Below are positions 1 through 12,028 of a stretch of 64,000 nucleotides of DNA, in pieces. The position numbers and the translations under genes are program-made. The stretch covers positions 85,838 to 149,837 of the forward strand of contig JAQSEB010000240.1 of the NCBI GenBank assembly GCA_030063045.1. Direction: 5' to 3'. Each line of letters begins with the position of its first letter. Position 1 is the stretch's first letter. Origin of the DNA: Pratylenchus scribneri (lineage: Eukaryota > Nematoda > Chromadorea > Rhabditida > Pratylenchidae). Below the pieces are notes generated by a model, which was not told where the DNA came from, did not search any database, and saw only the letters and a program-made list of their open reading frames with translations.

Positions 1-2344
1 GACCAGGCGCAATCCATTCCCTTGCATGAATGCCAGCATCAATCCAAATTGCCGATCCACGGAATGGATGCCAACGCTCATCTGAAGTGTGCTCACGGGC
101 AGAAATCTGTCAAAATTTGGATTTAAATTTATCAAAATTGATTTTGAATTTTTAATGGACAAAATTCTAATGATTAATTTTCATTATTTCAGAATTTTTT
201 TTATTTTTCTTCCCCACCTTTGCCGTCACAATGGATCGATTCTCGTGGGATTTGCCAATCTCGAAAAGGGTTAGAATTCGAGGATTTTGTTCTCGCAAAC
301 GAAACAATTGCTCTTCGATACGGCTTAGCGGATTGTAGCGATCATATCTTAAAATGAAATTTGTAAAAAAATAAATAAAAAATTACAAAATATTTTTATT
401 TATCTATGACCCATTTATGTAAAATTATAAAAATTAAAAATTTTCCATTCTTTCTAATTTCTAAAAAAATGATCAAAAGTCATTATTTTTTATATAATTT
501 CTAGTATAAACTATACAAAAATCAAAAAATTTTAGAATTAATAAAAAAAAATTAAATTTATCAGCTCAGCAAAAAAATAACGACCAGTAGAAATAGAAAC
601 TGACCGATATTCCGGTTCATTTCCGCCTTCTTTACTGCCAATTTTAAGTCCATCATCACGGAATCCATCAGTAACAGCAGTACCGCCCTCATTCCTGTTT
701 AATTGCTCTATTCCGGTACGTTCTCTTTCGATCAATCTAAATCCAGAAAAAAATCTCATTTTTTAATAAAAATGAGCCAAACTCTTCCAAATCATCGTTC
801 ATCACAAAATAATCGATATTTCGCTGCCTTAATTCAGAAAAGAATACTTCAGCATCATTCGGTGATACGGTCAAATCAATGAGAGCACCAAGTTGGCTGG
901 GCGGTTGCCAAAAATCCAAATTGAAAAATGGTGGGGGCGAGTTGGAATCACTTTGATGCAAACGACGAAGCCATTCCAATTGGTCTTCGCTTTGGGGATT
1001 GATACGAAGCAATTTGAAACTGGTAGAAGAAAATGATAATAGAAAAAATTTGTAACAAATAGTGTCACTATCAGAAGAAAAATTTGTCCAGAAAATCAAA
1101 TGTTCAAGAGAATTTATAGCTTTAAAATTTAACAGATTTACTATTATTTTATAGTTGCTTTATGAATACTTGTTAGAAAAAGATTTAGTGGATTTGATAG
1201 AAATTGGCATAAAATTATGTAAGCCAAAAATTAAATAAGTCAAAACTGGTCAGTTTTCATTTAATGGACATAATTTTTTGCTAATTATATTTGATCAATA
1301 ATTTTTTATCAGAATACATAAAGAGTTTTTAGTCGAATCGCATGAATTGTATTTTTTATAATGAATTATATAATGTCCATTCCCAAATGAGAAAAATTCG
1401 AGTAGGCTCCTCTCTTATGATTATGAGGTATGACTGGTGCTATGTCATTTTCACTAGAGGCCGGCACAGGACCGGATCCAGCGCAGGATTTTGCTGGATT
1501 TGTTGGATTTTGCTGGACGGATTTTGCTGGATTATCCTGTTGCGGATCCGTCCAGCAAAAATTGGGGGAAAAAATCCTGTCCGCAATCCAGCAGAAGGCA
1601 TTTTGCCGGTCTCTAATTTTCACAATAGTATAAATATGGGCACTTCCACAATGGTACAAATATAGGCGTTTTAGATTATAATAAATCAGAAACCGGTTAT
1701 AGACCCTACAAACCTTATATCATTTTGTAGATCTCATTGAGACACATCGATTGGTATATATATATAATTTGTTATGGTTTGGCCAAAATAAAAGAGTTTA
1801 AAACCAAAAATTTGAAAAATAATTTAATATCATTTAATTTTATCCAAACCATAACAAATTGTATACCAATCGATGCGTCTTGATGAGATCTACAAAATGG
1901 TATAAGGTTTGTAGAGTCTATAACCGGTTTCTGATTTATTATAATCGAAAACGCCTATATTTGTACCATTGTGGAAGTGCCCCTGGACGGGTATGACTCT
2001 TTGAGCCAAAAAATGCATAAAGAAAAATTTTCTTAGAATGGTGAACATTTTAATTGGTCATTGATTATTATTATTACAAATTTAACAGATTCTACAATTT
2101 GCTTGAATTGTTAATAATTTTAATTCCATTTTAAATAAAACGATATTTATATTTACCCTCTATAGCTTTTCCTCGGTTGTTGCAATATTGGATTCTGTTC
2201 ATCATTTAATTGTTGCCGATTCGGCTCAAAATTCCATTGTTTTGTGGCAGCAAATGCCGAGTAGATTAATGTGTATTGAAGCAGAATTAGTCGAAAAATT
2301 GGAATAGAAAAGAATTGAATGTTGAGCGGAAATATTAGCCGCAT
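1..2344 (-). CDS. secreted zinc metallocarboxypeptidase, M14A family (5' part, runs off left edge)
   Basis: Five exons read on the minus strand: 2157..2344, 783..1019, 605..736, 218..347 and 1..106; phases agree at every junction. Exon 1 starts with a signal peptide (hydrophobic stretch ending near AFA-A). Exons 2-3 match the carboxypeptidase activation propeptide (FKLLRINPQSEDQLEWLRRL, later NIDYFVMNDDLEEL). Exon 4 (YDRYNPLSRIEEQ) opens the catalytic domain. Exon 5 carries WIDAGIHAREWIAP, the family zinc motif in which His and Glu of HxxE bind zinc. Known role of the family: secreted zymogens that remove C-terminal residues from peptides in the gut or outside the cell. The remaining zinc ligand and catalytic Glu lie beyond the window. 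Intron 1 is about 1.1 kb and holds a fold-back repeat. The exon 5 acceptor could also be 18 bases further in. A/B specificity cannot be read from this part. Confidence 0.9.
1463..1620. repeat. GGATTTTGCTGG-rich repeat with a 15-bp hairpin
   Basis: A GC-richer patch inside the carboxypeptidase first intron. It repeats GGATTTTGCTGG-like units and holds a perfect inverted pair, TTTTGCTGGACGGAT at 1508..1522 and its complement at 1546..1560. It directly precedes the larger fold-back repeat at 1638 and may be part of the same insertion. No coding frame is convincing. Confidence 0.6.
1638..1982. repeat. 345-bp fold-back repeat (core-motif family)
   Basis: A long imperfect palindrome in the first intron of the carboxypeptidase gene. 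The left arm runs from GGGCACTTCCACAATGG through ATAACCGG and the core (1733..1752, reverse) to AATTTGTTATGGTTT. The right arm mirrors it from AAACCATAACAAATT (core at 1868..1887) to CCATTGTGGAAGTGCCC. Arms are about 140 bp with a spacer of about 65 bp. No open frame for a transposase is present, so it is probably a non-autonomous fold-back or MITE-type element. No target-site duplication was resolved. Confidence 0.8.
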
Positions 2345-3222
2345 TTAAAGGCGAGAAGGATATGGCCAATGGATTTTTTGGACATTCACTTTGGATTGGA
2401 CACAATCAATTGGAGGGAATTATTGGTCAACCCATGGAGCACTGGGAAAAAGCCAAAAGGGGATCTTGAGTGAAAAAACGAAGATGAGCGAATTTGGATG
2501 ATTTGAAGTGGATTGATGGCTCAAAAGTGGAACAAAACGAAAGGAGGATGGGACAAAAAGGGGGGGGGGATGGAAGAGGATGAATGTTTGCTTGATCCCA
2601 TTTCCATCTTTTGCCCACTGAAGTGGGTGAATAAATCGGATGGGGGCAAAAAATGGATGCTTCAGGCCAGAAACTGACCGACAAACAATAATGTTCAACC
2701 CAGCAGATCCCAGACTAGACTAGTGTCCGATTGTGGGAGAAGGAGAATAGAATGATGATTTGGAGTCATCAATTCAAATGGTCCAAAAAGATGAACCAAT
2801 TTTTGTTCGGACAAAAAAATTATCATTTTAGATATATTTATAAGTACTATCGAGGGATTTGTTTTGTTTAGATTCAGGCAGAGAGGATAAAACACATTCG
2901 AAATTTAAAAATTATAAAAATTTACAATGATTTTTTTAAAACATTTTTAAAATGATTATTATATTTTCATTAATAAAAGTATTATGAAACTCGTAAATTG
3001 GCTAACGGCATCATGACTAAAGTGTATGTTTGCAACTTTGAAAAAAAGATATCCAAGATGAATCATATCCATTTTGCCTTAATAGTTGAATTAATTTCAA
3101 GCACATTTTTATGCAAAATTTTTCAATTAACATTTCAAATTTCAATTTCAATGCATTTTTTAATTAAATTCCTTTAAAATCCATCAAAATTCTCAAATTC
3201 TTCATTCAATCATTTGATTTGT
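2345..3222. other. intergenic, no gene seen
   Basis: AT-rich spacer upstream of the carboxypeptidase start and downstream of the first collagen stop, with one short G-run near 2563. The open frames here have no recognisable protein character. It should hold the carboxypeptidase promoter, but no specific site can be supported. Confidence 0.5.
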
Positions 3223-4667
3223 TTATGCGCGCTTCTTCTTCTTGTAGGATTGGGCCTGGCTTTGTTGGCCTCCATGGACTGGGGCTTGTTCGGCCGGCAT
3301 TGGCATTTGTTCAGCCGGTTGCGATTGTTGCGGTTGTTGGGGCTGCGATTGTTGCGGTGGTGAATAGGCCGAATTGCGTGAAGGGCAAGGACAATACTGG
3401 AAGGGAACAATATTTTATAATAATGAAATTGAAAGCATATTCAAAATGACCAAAAAATATGAAAATATGAATCCAAAAAAAATTCCCAGTGGATTTATTT
3501 AAATATTATCCATAATTTTGCATTAATATATAAAAAATTTACCTGAGCATCGCTTCCTTGAACACCGGGTTGACCGCGTTGACCAGGTTGGCCGGGTGCT
3601 CCTGGTTGACCTAAAATAAAATTAATAATTAAATTCCTAGGCATCATCCCATACCAGGATGTCCAGGTTGTCCTTGTGGGCCAGGTGGGCCTTGTCCGCC
3701 GGGTTTTCCTGTATGTCATTTAATTATTTTTACCCAATTTTCATTTATTCACCTGGTTGTCCTGGTGCTCCAGGTTTTCCTGGATGTCCAGGTGCTCCGG
3801 ATGGTCCTTTTGGTCCGGGCATAACTTGGCTGGAAATTTATTTGGAATTTTTGTAAATATTAATTAATTCCACTGACTGGCTAAATCCAGGTGCACCTGG
3901 CTGTCCGGGAGGTCCTTGGCCTCCGGGCTTTCCTGGTTGTCCAGGTTGTCCTTGTGGACCGGGTGGGCCAGGTGGACCTTGGCCACTGCCTGAAATTTGA
4001 AAGAAAAATTAATTTTTGACCAAAATTGCTCAATGACTCACTCTTTCCGGGCTGTCCAGGTTGGCCTGGTGCTCCCGGCTGTCCCATTGGTCCCTGTTTT
4101 CCGGGCTGACCAGCTGGTCCAGCCGGGCACATTTGGCATTCTTGATGTTGGACTGGGCAAGGGGCAGCCGGATGGCCTGGTTGACCTGGTTGTCCTTGAT
4201 GTCCATTTTGGCCGTGTTGTCCAGGTTGGCCGGGGGGACCTGGAGGACCGGGTGGTCCAGCGGGGCCTGAAATTTAAGCGTGATTTAATAATTTTTTATT
4301 TAACTATTTAAAAAATCAATTAAATTAAATATTCAATAATTAAATAAATTAACTTTTTATTTTTGAACATACAAGTGATTCGAAGCGGTTGGCAAACGCA
4401 ATGGTCCGGCAATTGACGTTTTGTACGGAAAATGGATTGGAATGGATTTTGGCGTGGTTTTGATGGAGGTGTGATGGCCACTTGCAATTCCATTAAATCA
4501 TTCCATGCCGAATCCGTGTCAACCCGGAATGCTTGAACACCATCATGCACTCGCATGTTCAATTCATTTATTTGGGAATAGAGTTGGGGCACAACAATCA
4601 TTGTGGCCATGATGGCCAAAAGTGAGCAGCCACAGGCAATACCGGTTACCACTTGCGCTTCATGCAT
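3223..4667 (-). CDS. cuticle collagen A, 334 aa
   Basis: Seven exons on the minus strand: 4373..4667, 4042..4266, 3878..3989, 3753..3829, 3655..3708, 3543..3610, 3223..3396; total 335 codons with consistent phase. Residues 1-35 form the N-terminal signal anchor ([19 protein letters not shown]). The conserved pre-collagen block [20 protein letters not shown] follows, then the subtilisin-type cleavage site FRTKRQ. Gly-X-Y triplets are split by Cys-containing interruptions ([11 protein letters not shown]), and the C-terminus after GSDAQ begins YCPCPSR and ends in a Lys/Arg tail. Known role: secreted extracellular matrix protein of the exoskeleton, trimerised and Cys-crosslinked. It sits 756 bp downstream of a paralogue in the same orientation. 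The C-terminal Gln/Pro-rich stretch ([12 protein letters not shown]) is longer than in collagen B. Confidence 0.93.
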
Positions 4668-5423
4668 TTTTATTCTTTCTGGGAAAATTAATTGTATGTT
4701 GAAAATTTTGAAATTTAAAATTTTCTCAAAAAAATTTGAATGAATCATATATTTTTAAAAATTTTTATTATGATATTCCAGCAGGGAAATCAGTTTAACA
4801 AAAATGGGCAAATGATTTTTCGCTTATGGGAAAATTTAGAATTTTGGAGATTAATTTGAGATGTATTTTTCCTACAATTAGTTCAAGATAATGAATAAAA
4901 GAAAAATGGTGAATTTCTGCTGAATTTGTCAATTTATAAATTGTCCATTTTGGCCACTCCCAAATTCCAATTTCAAATTTGTCCTTGACTATTTCAATTC
5001 TCATTCCAATGCCATTCAAGCATTCTTGCCTTCTTCCCGCGCAATTCTTTCACACTTTCATGACCGTCAACGAAAATTCTCTTTTTAATTTTTGGTCCTT
5101 ACAAACTCTCTTTACTTCTTAAAATGATGACGAAAAAGATTAAATCGAAAGGAATAGGGCAAAAATGCTGAACGGAACAATTTTCACCGGCCAAATTGGA
5201 GGAACGACCTTGAGGGGAAAATGCAGGCAGATTAAAAAAATAGGATGATCAACAAAATGGAAAAAAAATGGAAAAAGGAAATTCACCAATAAATTAGTGG
5301 GAAAATTTAATTTGCAAAAATTTACTTTTTATTATTAAAAAATTGAAATGAATATTTGTTTTTAATATGAATGAATTTGCTTTCAGGAATTCATCCTTCT
5401 TTAATACTTTTATTTTTTCTTCT
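4668..5423. other. spacer between the two tandem collagen genes
   Basis: AT-rich 756-bp gap between the start of collagen A and the stop of collagen B on the same strand. It should contain the collagen A promoter and the collagen B 3' end. The gap is larger than typical nematode operon spacing, so independent transcription is likelier. No defined regulatory site is claimed. Confidence 0.45.
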
Positions 5424-7091
5424 TCATGCACGCTTCTTTGCCTTTCGGCTGGCAAACACCGAAGTACGAGGTGGACAAGGACAATACTTGAAAAAATGGA
5501 ATTATTTTAAAAATTTGAAGGAAAATGAATTTCACGGAATTTGAAAAATAAAGAATTAAAGCTCAAAAAAGAAATAAAATTTGAATTATAATTTTGAAAT
5601 TTGCCAAAATTAAATTTAGTATAAAAATTTGGCCAACCTGCGCATCGGAGCCAACATTGCCAGCTTGACCAGATTGACCTGGATGGCCGGCGGATCCCGG
5701 TTGTCCAGGATGTCCTTACAAATTGGAAAATTTGACAAAAATCAAACTAATTGAATTTACCTGGAGCTCCTTGTGGCCCAGGTGGGCCTTGGCCTCCGGG
5801 ACGTCCTATTCAATTTATCATAATTATTTCTGATTTTCATCATTAATTCACCTGGTTGTCCCGGTGCCCCAGGTTTGCCCGGATGGCCAGGTGCTCCGGG
5901 TGGGCCTTTTGGTCCAGGAACACTTCGGCTGAAATTAAATTTTATCAACTTAATAGAATTTATTTCCTTTTTTTGTATTTTATTTTCTAATGTTTTGCCA
6001 TTTTTCTCTTATTAATTGTTCACTCAATCATTCAAAAATTTTCTTAAATTGCCAAAAAATTTCTTACCTTTGAACCCCAGGTTGGCCTGGTGCCCCAGGT
6101 TTTCCCATTGGGCCAGGTTGACCCGGTTGACCAGCTGGCCCAGGTGGACCCGGCGGTCCAGGAGGACCTTGGCCACCACCATTTGCTGGTTTGCCAGGTT
6201 GACCTGAAGGGCCTGGTGGTCCTGGCGGTCCTTGATGGCCAGGCTGTCCTGGGGGACCAGCTGGGCCTGAAAAGAATGGAAAATGTTTTAAAATTGAAAA
6301 GAAGAATGGGATTTTAGATATGATTCATTTCATCTTATAAATTAATTCATACATGAAGCACATCCGTGGGATTGTTGTGCGCATGGAGCACCACCATGAC
6401 CAGGTTGTCCTGGTTGACCGGCTTTTCCAGGCTGTCCTGCGTGACCGGGCTGGCCAGGAGCGCCGGGAGGACCTGGCGGTCCGGGTGGACCTGAAATTAA
6501 ATTTATAGAAAAATAACTCAGAATTCCGAGCAAATATACACATAAAAAATTAAAATTAAATAAAAATAGTTAAAAATTTTTGCCTTTTTCTATCTTAAAT
6601 AAAACGGATAATTTTTTTCCAAAGAATGTTTTATTTTTCCCAACATCAAATTCAGCTGCATGTTATTAAATTAATAATTTTCTAACTCTAATGTTTTTTT
6701 AAATTTTTCATTGATTAATTTCTATTAATTAATGATTTTCCAAATATTTATTTAAAATCCGTTTGATTAATTAGTTTCGCTTCAGTCGCTTACAATTGAC
6801 ACGTTGTACTTGACAAACACAATGACCAGGCAATTGACGTTTTGTACGGAAAATGGATTGAAATGGATTTTGGCGTGGTTTTGATGGAGGTGTGATGGCC
6901 ACTTGCAATTCCATTAAATCATTCCATGCCGAATCCGTGTCCACCCGAAATGCCTGAACACCATCATGCACTCGCATTTGGATTTCGTTGAGTTGTCCAC
7001 AAAGATTTGGAACAAAATATGCGGTGGCCAAAATGGCCAAAAGAGAACAGCCGCAGGCAATCCCAATAACCAGCCGTGTTTCTTGCATCAT
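5424..7091 (-). CDS. cuticle collagen B, 298 aa
   Basis: Seven exons on the minus strand: 6794..7091, 6353..6490, 6068..6266, 5852..5928, 5761..5805, 5638..5714, 5424..5486; 299 codons with consistent phase. It starts at the first of two adjacent Met codons. The product has an N-terminal hydrophobic anchor ([17 protein letters not shown]), the same [16 protein letters not shown] block and FRTKRQ processing site as collagen A, interrupted Gly-X-Y repeats with Cys interruptions, and a C-terminus [20 protein letters not shown]. Known role: cuticle matrix collagen. Intron positions match collagen A closely, so the pair is a tandem duplication. The non-helical C-terminal tail is much shorter than in A. 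Which larval stage uses it cannot be read from the sequence. Confidence 0.93.
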
Positions 7092-8124
7092 TTTCCTTTT
7101 CTTTTCTTTCATTTTTTCCAATGCCCTCCTTTCTTTTTATAGTACCCATTTTTGGCCAAATTGCCGCAGGCCATTTTAAGGCCCGTTCCAGTTAAATGGC
7201 CATTGGCCTGTTGGCCCATTTTCCATTTTTAATTGGCCAATTTCCTCTCCAATTTAAAACAAATTTGGCAAAAACACCAATTTGATAAATTGTTGTAATT
7301 TTGTGGGAATCCCTCAATTCATTTTATTTTACAAAAATTTTTTCTTCAGATGATCTTTCCAAATTTATTATTTTATTTTATATAATTGTTGCCAAGTCAA
7401 ACAATAATTTATTCCACAAAGCAAAAGTTTATTTACTCATTTTTCCTTTTTTTAATCACTTTTATTTTCTTTGTAAAATTTTTGTCCTAATTAAAAATTT
7501 GGGTTAGTGGCCGGACCGGTGGAACAGAAAAAATTTACCCAACATTTTGATGAAATAAACACAGAAGCTCCTCTGGAGAAAAATTAAAAAGGTTAGTTTA
7601 AAATGCGAGGCAAAAATGGTGGGACACTCGACTGCTGGAGCTGTGTGCGCATGCGCACTTTTCAAAAAGAAGAAATAAACGGGAAAAATAGATGAAAGAA
7701 AAATCTTTCTTTGTGAAGCAATTTAACAAAAATTCAGAAAATATAAATAAATAATTCAAGGAAAAATTATAAAAAAGTAATTTCAAGAATATTTTAAAAG
7801 GAAGTGTTTTTTTAATTTAGTAAATAATAATTAATTTGGCTTAAAATAAATTAATTTTGTCTAGAAATTCGCATTTTTAAAACCTTAAAATGTAACCAAA
7901 TCAAATTCCATAAAATTTATGTGAGCATAATCCTAGCATAAGCCCTAACATCTAGTAGTTATGGCCAAGTTATGTAACCTGAAAATTTTATTCTTTAGTT
8001 ATTTTTATTATTAAATTAATTGTTTTATTTTCTTTTTCTTTTTTAAAATATAATAAAGCTATTGGGAAAGATCAAAAAGTGATAAGAAAAATGTCATTAT
8101 TATTTGATGTTTTATTTAATCTCC
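7092..8124. other. intergenic, divergence-free spacer
   Basis: About 1 kb without a supportable gene. The first 170 bp upstream of collagen B are rich in TTGGCC/GGCCAA words, with several short palindromes around 7160..7245. These could be promoter-proximal elements, but no factor is assigned. The rest is AT-rich. Confidence 0.4.
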
Positions 8125-11100
8125 TCAATTTTGACTGCTTGAAGAAGTGAATTCTTCAATACTTTGGCTAATTGATGATGGAAATGGTTGTACGGAAGAT
8201 TTGCGTCTATTAATTAATTTTCGTCTCTGCTGCCTTTTTTGCATCAATCGAATGCGCAATTTTTCCTAATTTAAGAAAAGAAAAATTTAGTAAATTATTA
8301 AAAACAACTTGAAGTGCCAATCGTTGCCTTTCCCTTATTATATCATTCCATCTTTCTTTTGTTGTGCGAATTTGCTCGAATTTGTTCAATTTCTGTTGAA
8401 TATCTTCTGTAAATTGATGGGAACATTTTATGCGATTTTATTCATTTTATATACCAAAAATAACATCTTTTGACGGAATTGGTGCCAATTGATTGAGTGT
8501 AATTGGGGCATAATTTGAATTATTTGAAGATGAGAAATTAGGCTGATCCTGCAAATTTATCAGATTTCAATAAATTAATAAAAAAGATAGGATCGATTAA
8601 TGCAAATTCCATATTTGATTGTACTTTTAGTTTTCACAATAATTAACAAGGAAGCTACCAATCTGGGAAAGTGATATGCCAGTCGAAAGCTCTAAAAGTC
8701 CTCTACAATAAGAATTATTGAAATCTAAAAGAATCTAAAAAAATTCGGATTTGAAAGACATGCATAAATTGTTCTAAAAATGAATATGAATTTGATAAAA
8801 TTAAAAAAAAAAATTCAAAATTGTAAAGGACACTTTGGGGCTTTCCAAATTCCAATGATATATCTATCATTATACCTAATAAGTGATTTCCTATATAATT
8901 GGGGCTCTTGATAAAAGAATGACTCAAATTTTATTACCGAAAATTACCGTCTCATTCAATGTTTCGGCTTCTTCCATGTTATTGGCTTCCAACACTTTGC
9001 CATCTCCGTTTTCCATGCCATCCGGCTTATTTTCTGCTTTTTCTATGCCCTCCGCTTTCGTCATCTTTTTATCGTTTTCTTTCATGCCCTTCAATATTAT
9101 TTCTTCTTCATATTTAAATTCATTTTCCTCCTCAATTTCCTTCAATCTTTGTTCAAATTCAGCCTCTTCCGCTTTATTCTCCTGCTGCTCATTTTCCCCA
9201 TCATTAATTCGCAATTCTCTTCCAAATTTTTCGCGTACCAATTTTCCCATCATTTCCAAGCTCAATTCTCGAATTTGCTTTTGCCTTTTTGAAACCTGAA
9301 ACCTAAAAATTGAATTCAAATTTATTAATTTTATTTTACATTTGCATTCGCTTTGTCTAAATCCTTCAAAATTGTTTCAGCAATGACTTTGTCAAACCAA
9401 ATGATCAAGGAATGAACACTTTTGTGTATTCCTTGGCAAATTGTCAGTGCCTAAATTAGGGGTATTTTGGGATAATTTTTAACTTATTAAATAAATCTGT
9501 TGAAATTATTTTTATTTGAGTATTCCCAAATTAAAATATATACGAAAAAATTTTAAAATATTTATTTTGATATTATTACTTCCTACAGTAATTTTTCTGA
9601 AAATAACTCAGTGCATCGATAATAAAATAAAAAAAATATGAAATTTTAGCTTCAACATTAAGTAAAATAATAATAAATTATGTGGATTTTAGGTTCAATA
9701 TTCAATTCAATTCCTTTTTATGTAAATTTTTAATTAAAAATATTTTTTCATTCAAAGAAGGTAAATTAAGCATTTTTCCTCCTAAAACTTATGCTCACTC
9801 TTTTCAATGCCGCATTCGATTGAACATCGTTGAACGCAGTTTGGAGGGCATTTTCCATTTGCTGCATTTCCTCCTCCGTTCCATAGGGAAATTTGACACG
9901 ATCTCCAAAATTAGACCAATAATTTATTGGTGCCATTTTTGTATTTACCCAAATAAATTCGACATGTTTGAATATTTTGGGCAGCCAATTGGAAATTGTT
10001 GCGCGCCTCCACAGCGCTAAAATAACGCATTCGAGAAGCATTCAACGGATCCAAACGAGACAATTCTTTCCAATAGGAAATGCCTTTTATGGATTAAAAT
10101 ATTTGAAATTTTTGGATTTTTATTCTTTACCAAAGGCAATTTGGGTGGAGGCATGCACAAGAAGTATCCTATTAAAAATAAAAATGATTTTAATAATTAT
10201 TTTTAAATAATTGAATAAAAATTTTAACAAAAATATTCCCCTTTTTAATATTTTGAAATTTTATTCATCTAAGCCAATAAAATAATTTCTTGCCCTTTCT
10301 TAACCTAGCATTTGTCCATTTGAATTTGGCCATCTCAATGCGTTGTTGCCATTCAATTGCGGCATCCAATTCGTCCAATTGCTTTAGACCAACAAATTCC
10401 TCTCCAAATAGTCCACCTATAAAATTGTTCATAATTTGATTTTTAATAAAATTTCCGAAATAACCAACTTGCCCAGAATTTGTTGTTCTCTGCCAAATAT
10501 TTCCACCATTCGATTGGCCCATTCTCCATATAAATCTGCAATTTTTCGTGCCTTTTCATATTCCCTTTTTGTTGCATTTAATTCTTTTTCTGCCATTTCC
10601 TCTTTTGCCAATGCCTTTAATAAATTTAATTATATAAAATAATTAATTTAAAAAAATTGCCTCCTCAAATTGTTTTCGTCCATTTTCCATTCTTTCATCC
10701 ATCGTCCCCAATCGTCGAAGCATAATTTTCAATCCGGGCTGTGCCAAATTTTCCAAATCTGCGCGTGCCTTTTCTGTCCCCTTTTTCAGCTCTTTTTGTG
10801 TTGCCTCCATTTGTGTTAATGTTCGTCGTAATTCATCAATTTCTGTCGATTTTGCCTCAAATTTTTCCACCATTCCTCTTCGTTCTAATCTTCTTATAGA
10901 CTTTTCCAATTCATTAAATTCCTCAATAATTTCTTCGGTTAACTCCAGTTTTGGCGGAATTTCCCTCCTTTTTCTTGGTGGACTTTTTATGTTTTTTTTT
11001 GTTGATAATTTTCTTTTCTTTCTTTCTTCCACTTCTTCAAATTCTTCGGCTTCTTCTGTTGGATCTGCTGGATTCAAAAAGAAGAGTTTATAACAGATGA

Positions 11101-11456
11101 ATTTAGGAATTTACGCAAAAAAATTCAAAAAAATAAATCAACATTTAAGGCTTTTAATGGAATTTTTGAAATTTAAAAATTTTATAAATCATTTTAAAAA
11201 ATTCTAATTGAACATTTAATTTATTTGATAATAAAATCGAATTATTTTAACATTTTTTAATTAAGCATTTAAGAAAAATATTTAAATTTAAACTAAAATT
11301 AAATTTAGTATTCGAACTTTGGCCATAAAGTAATTTAATTTCAAACCAACCATTTTTTCCACTCTTTTTGCTAAATATTTTCAATGCATGAAGTAATTTT
11401 TGCCAAATTCCACTGTTATTCTCTCCATTGGATGCCGCACTAAAACAGCTGCCCAT
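8125..11456 (-). CDS. coiled-coil protein with myristoylation-like N-terminus, 611 aa, unknown family
   Basis: Twelve exons on the minus strand: 11351..11456, 10661..11067, 10473..10614, 10305..10416, 10131..10168, 9949..10083, 9799..9902, 9340..9450, 8948..9295, 8455..8548, 8309..8406, 8125..8265; 612 codons, phases consistent. The start MGSCFS fits an N-myristoylation signal (Gly2, Ser6) with a Cys4 that could be palmitoylated, so membrane attachment is inferred. Acidic and Lys/Arg-rich low complexity follows (KKRKLSTKK), then long heptad-like Glu/Lys/Leu helices, a less charged middle domain (ILLVHASTQIAFGISYWKEL), another acidic coiled coil, and a Ser-rich tail. I do not recognise a family. 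Two introns, 10417..10472 and 10615..10660, use GC donors. The 5' exon assignment is the least certain part. Confidence 0.72.
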
Positions 11457-12028
11457 TTTGGCTTCTTCAGTGAATTTATTAACCAATTAATATTCGATTT
11501 TTTTATTCCATTTACATATTTAGCAATTCCGACAACAAATTTTCATGAAGGAAATAAAAAAGCTATCCATTCAAGAAAATGTTCTATTCGGTTTGAGAAG
11601 GGACAAAAAAGGGAAATTATTATTTAGACAAATAACCGCCAAAATTGAAGGCGAGGGAGGAATAAAAAAGAAATTCATGGTCATAAATTCTAAAATAGCC
11701 TTTGGTATAAATCATTTTGTTTTTATGTTTAGAACGTGGAAATTATAATAAGAATGAAAATGGGAAGGAGAAAAAATTTCGGCGAATTTTTATAAAAGCA
11801 AATTTTTTAAATCGAATTTTATTTTAATAGATTTTCTTATAAATAAATTAATTTTTTGTGTTTTGTTTAAGACCCAACACTTGATGAGTGAAAAATTCAG
11901 AATAAAAATTTATACGAAGAAAATGAATAAAATTTGATTGGAAAATTTTAACAAAACCAGAAAATAAAGTAAAGACCCAATTGTTGTTAAAAAATTAAAG
12001 ACCCAATTTTTGTTGGTAAAATATGATC
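11457..12028. other. intergenic, no gene seen
   Basis: AT-rich stretch upstream of the coiled-coil gene up to the edge of the large palindrome. Near 11965..12015 the words AAAGACCCAA and TTTTTGTTG recur. No coding frame is convincing. Confidence 0.4.

Noticed and set aside
3219..6317. Plus-strand frames antisense to the collagens
   Set aside because: They mirror Gly-X-Y codons as Pro/Gly-like or Trp/Arg-rich shadows of the minus-strand exons.
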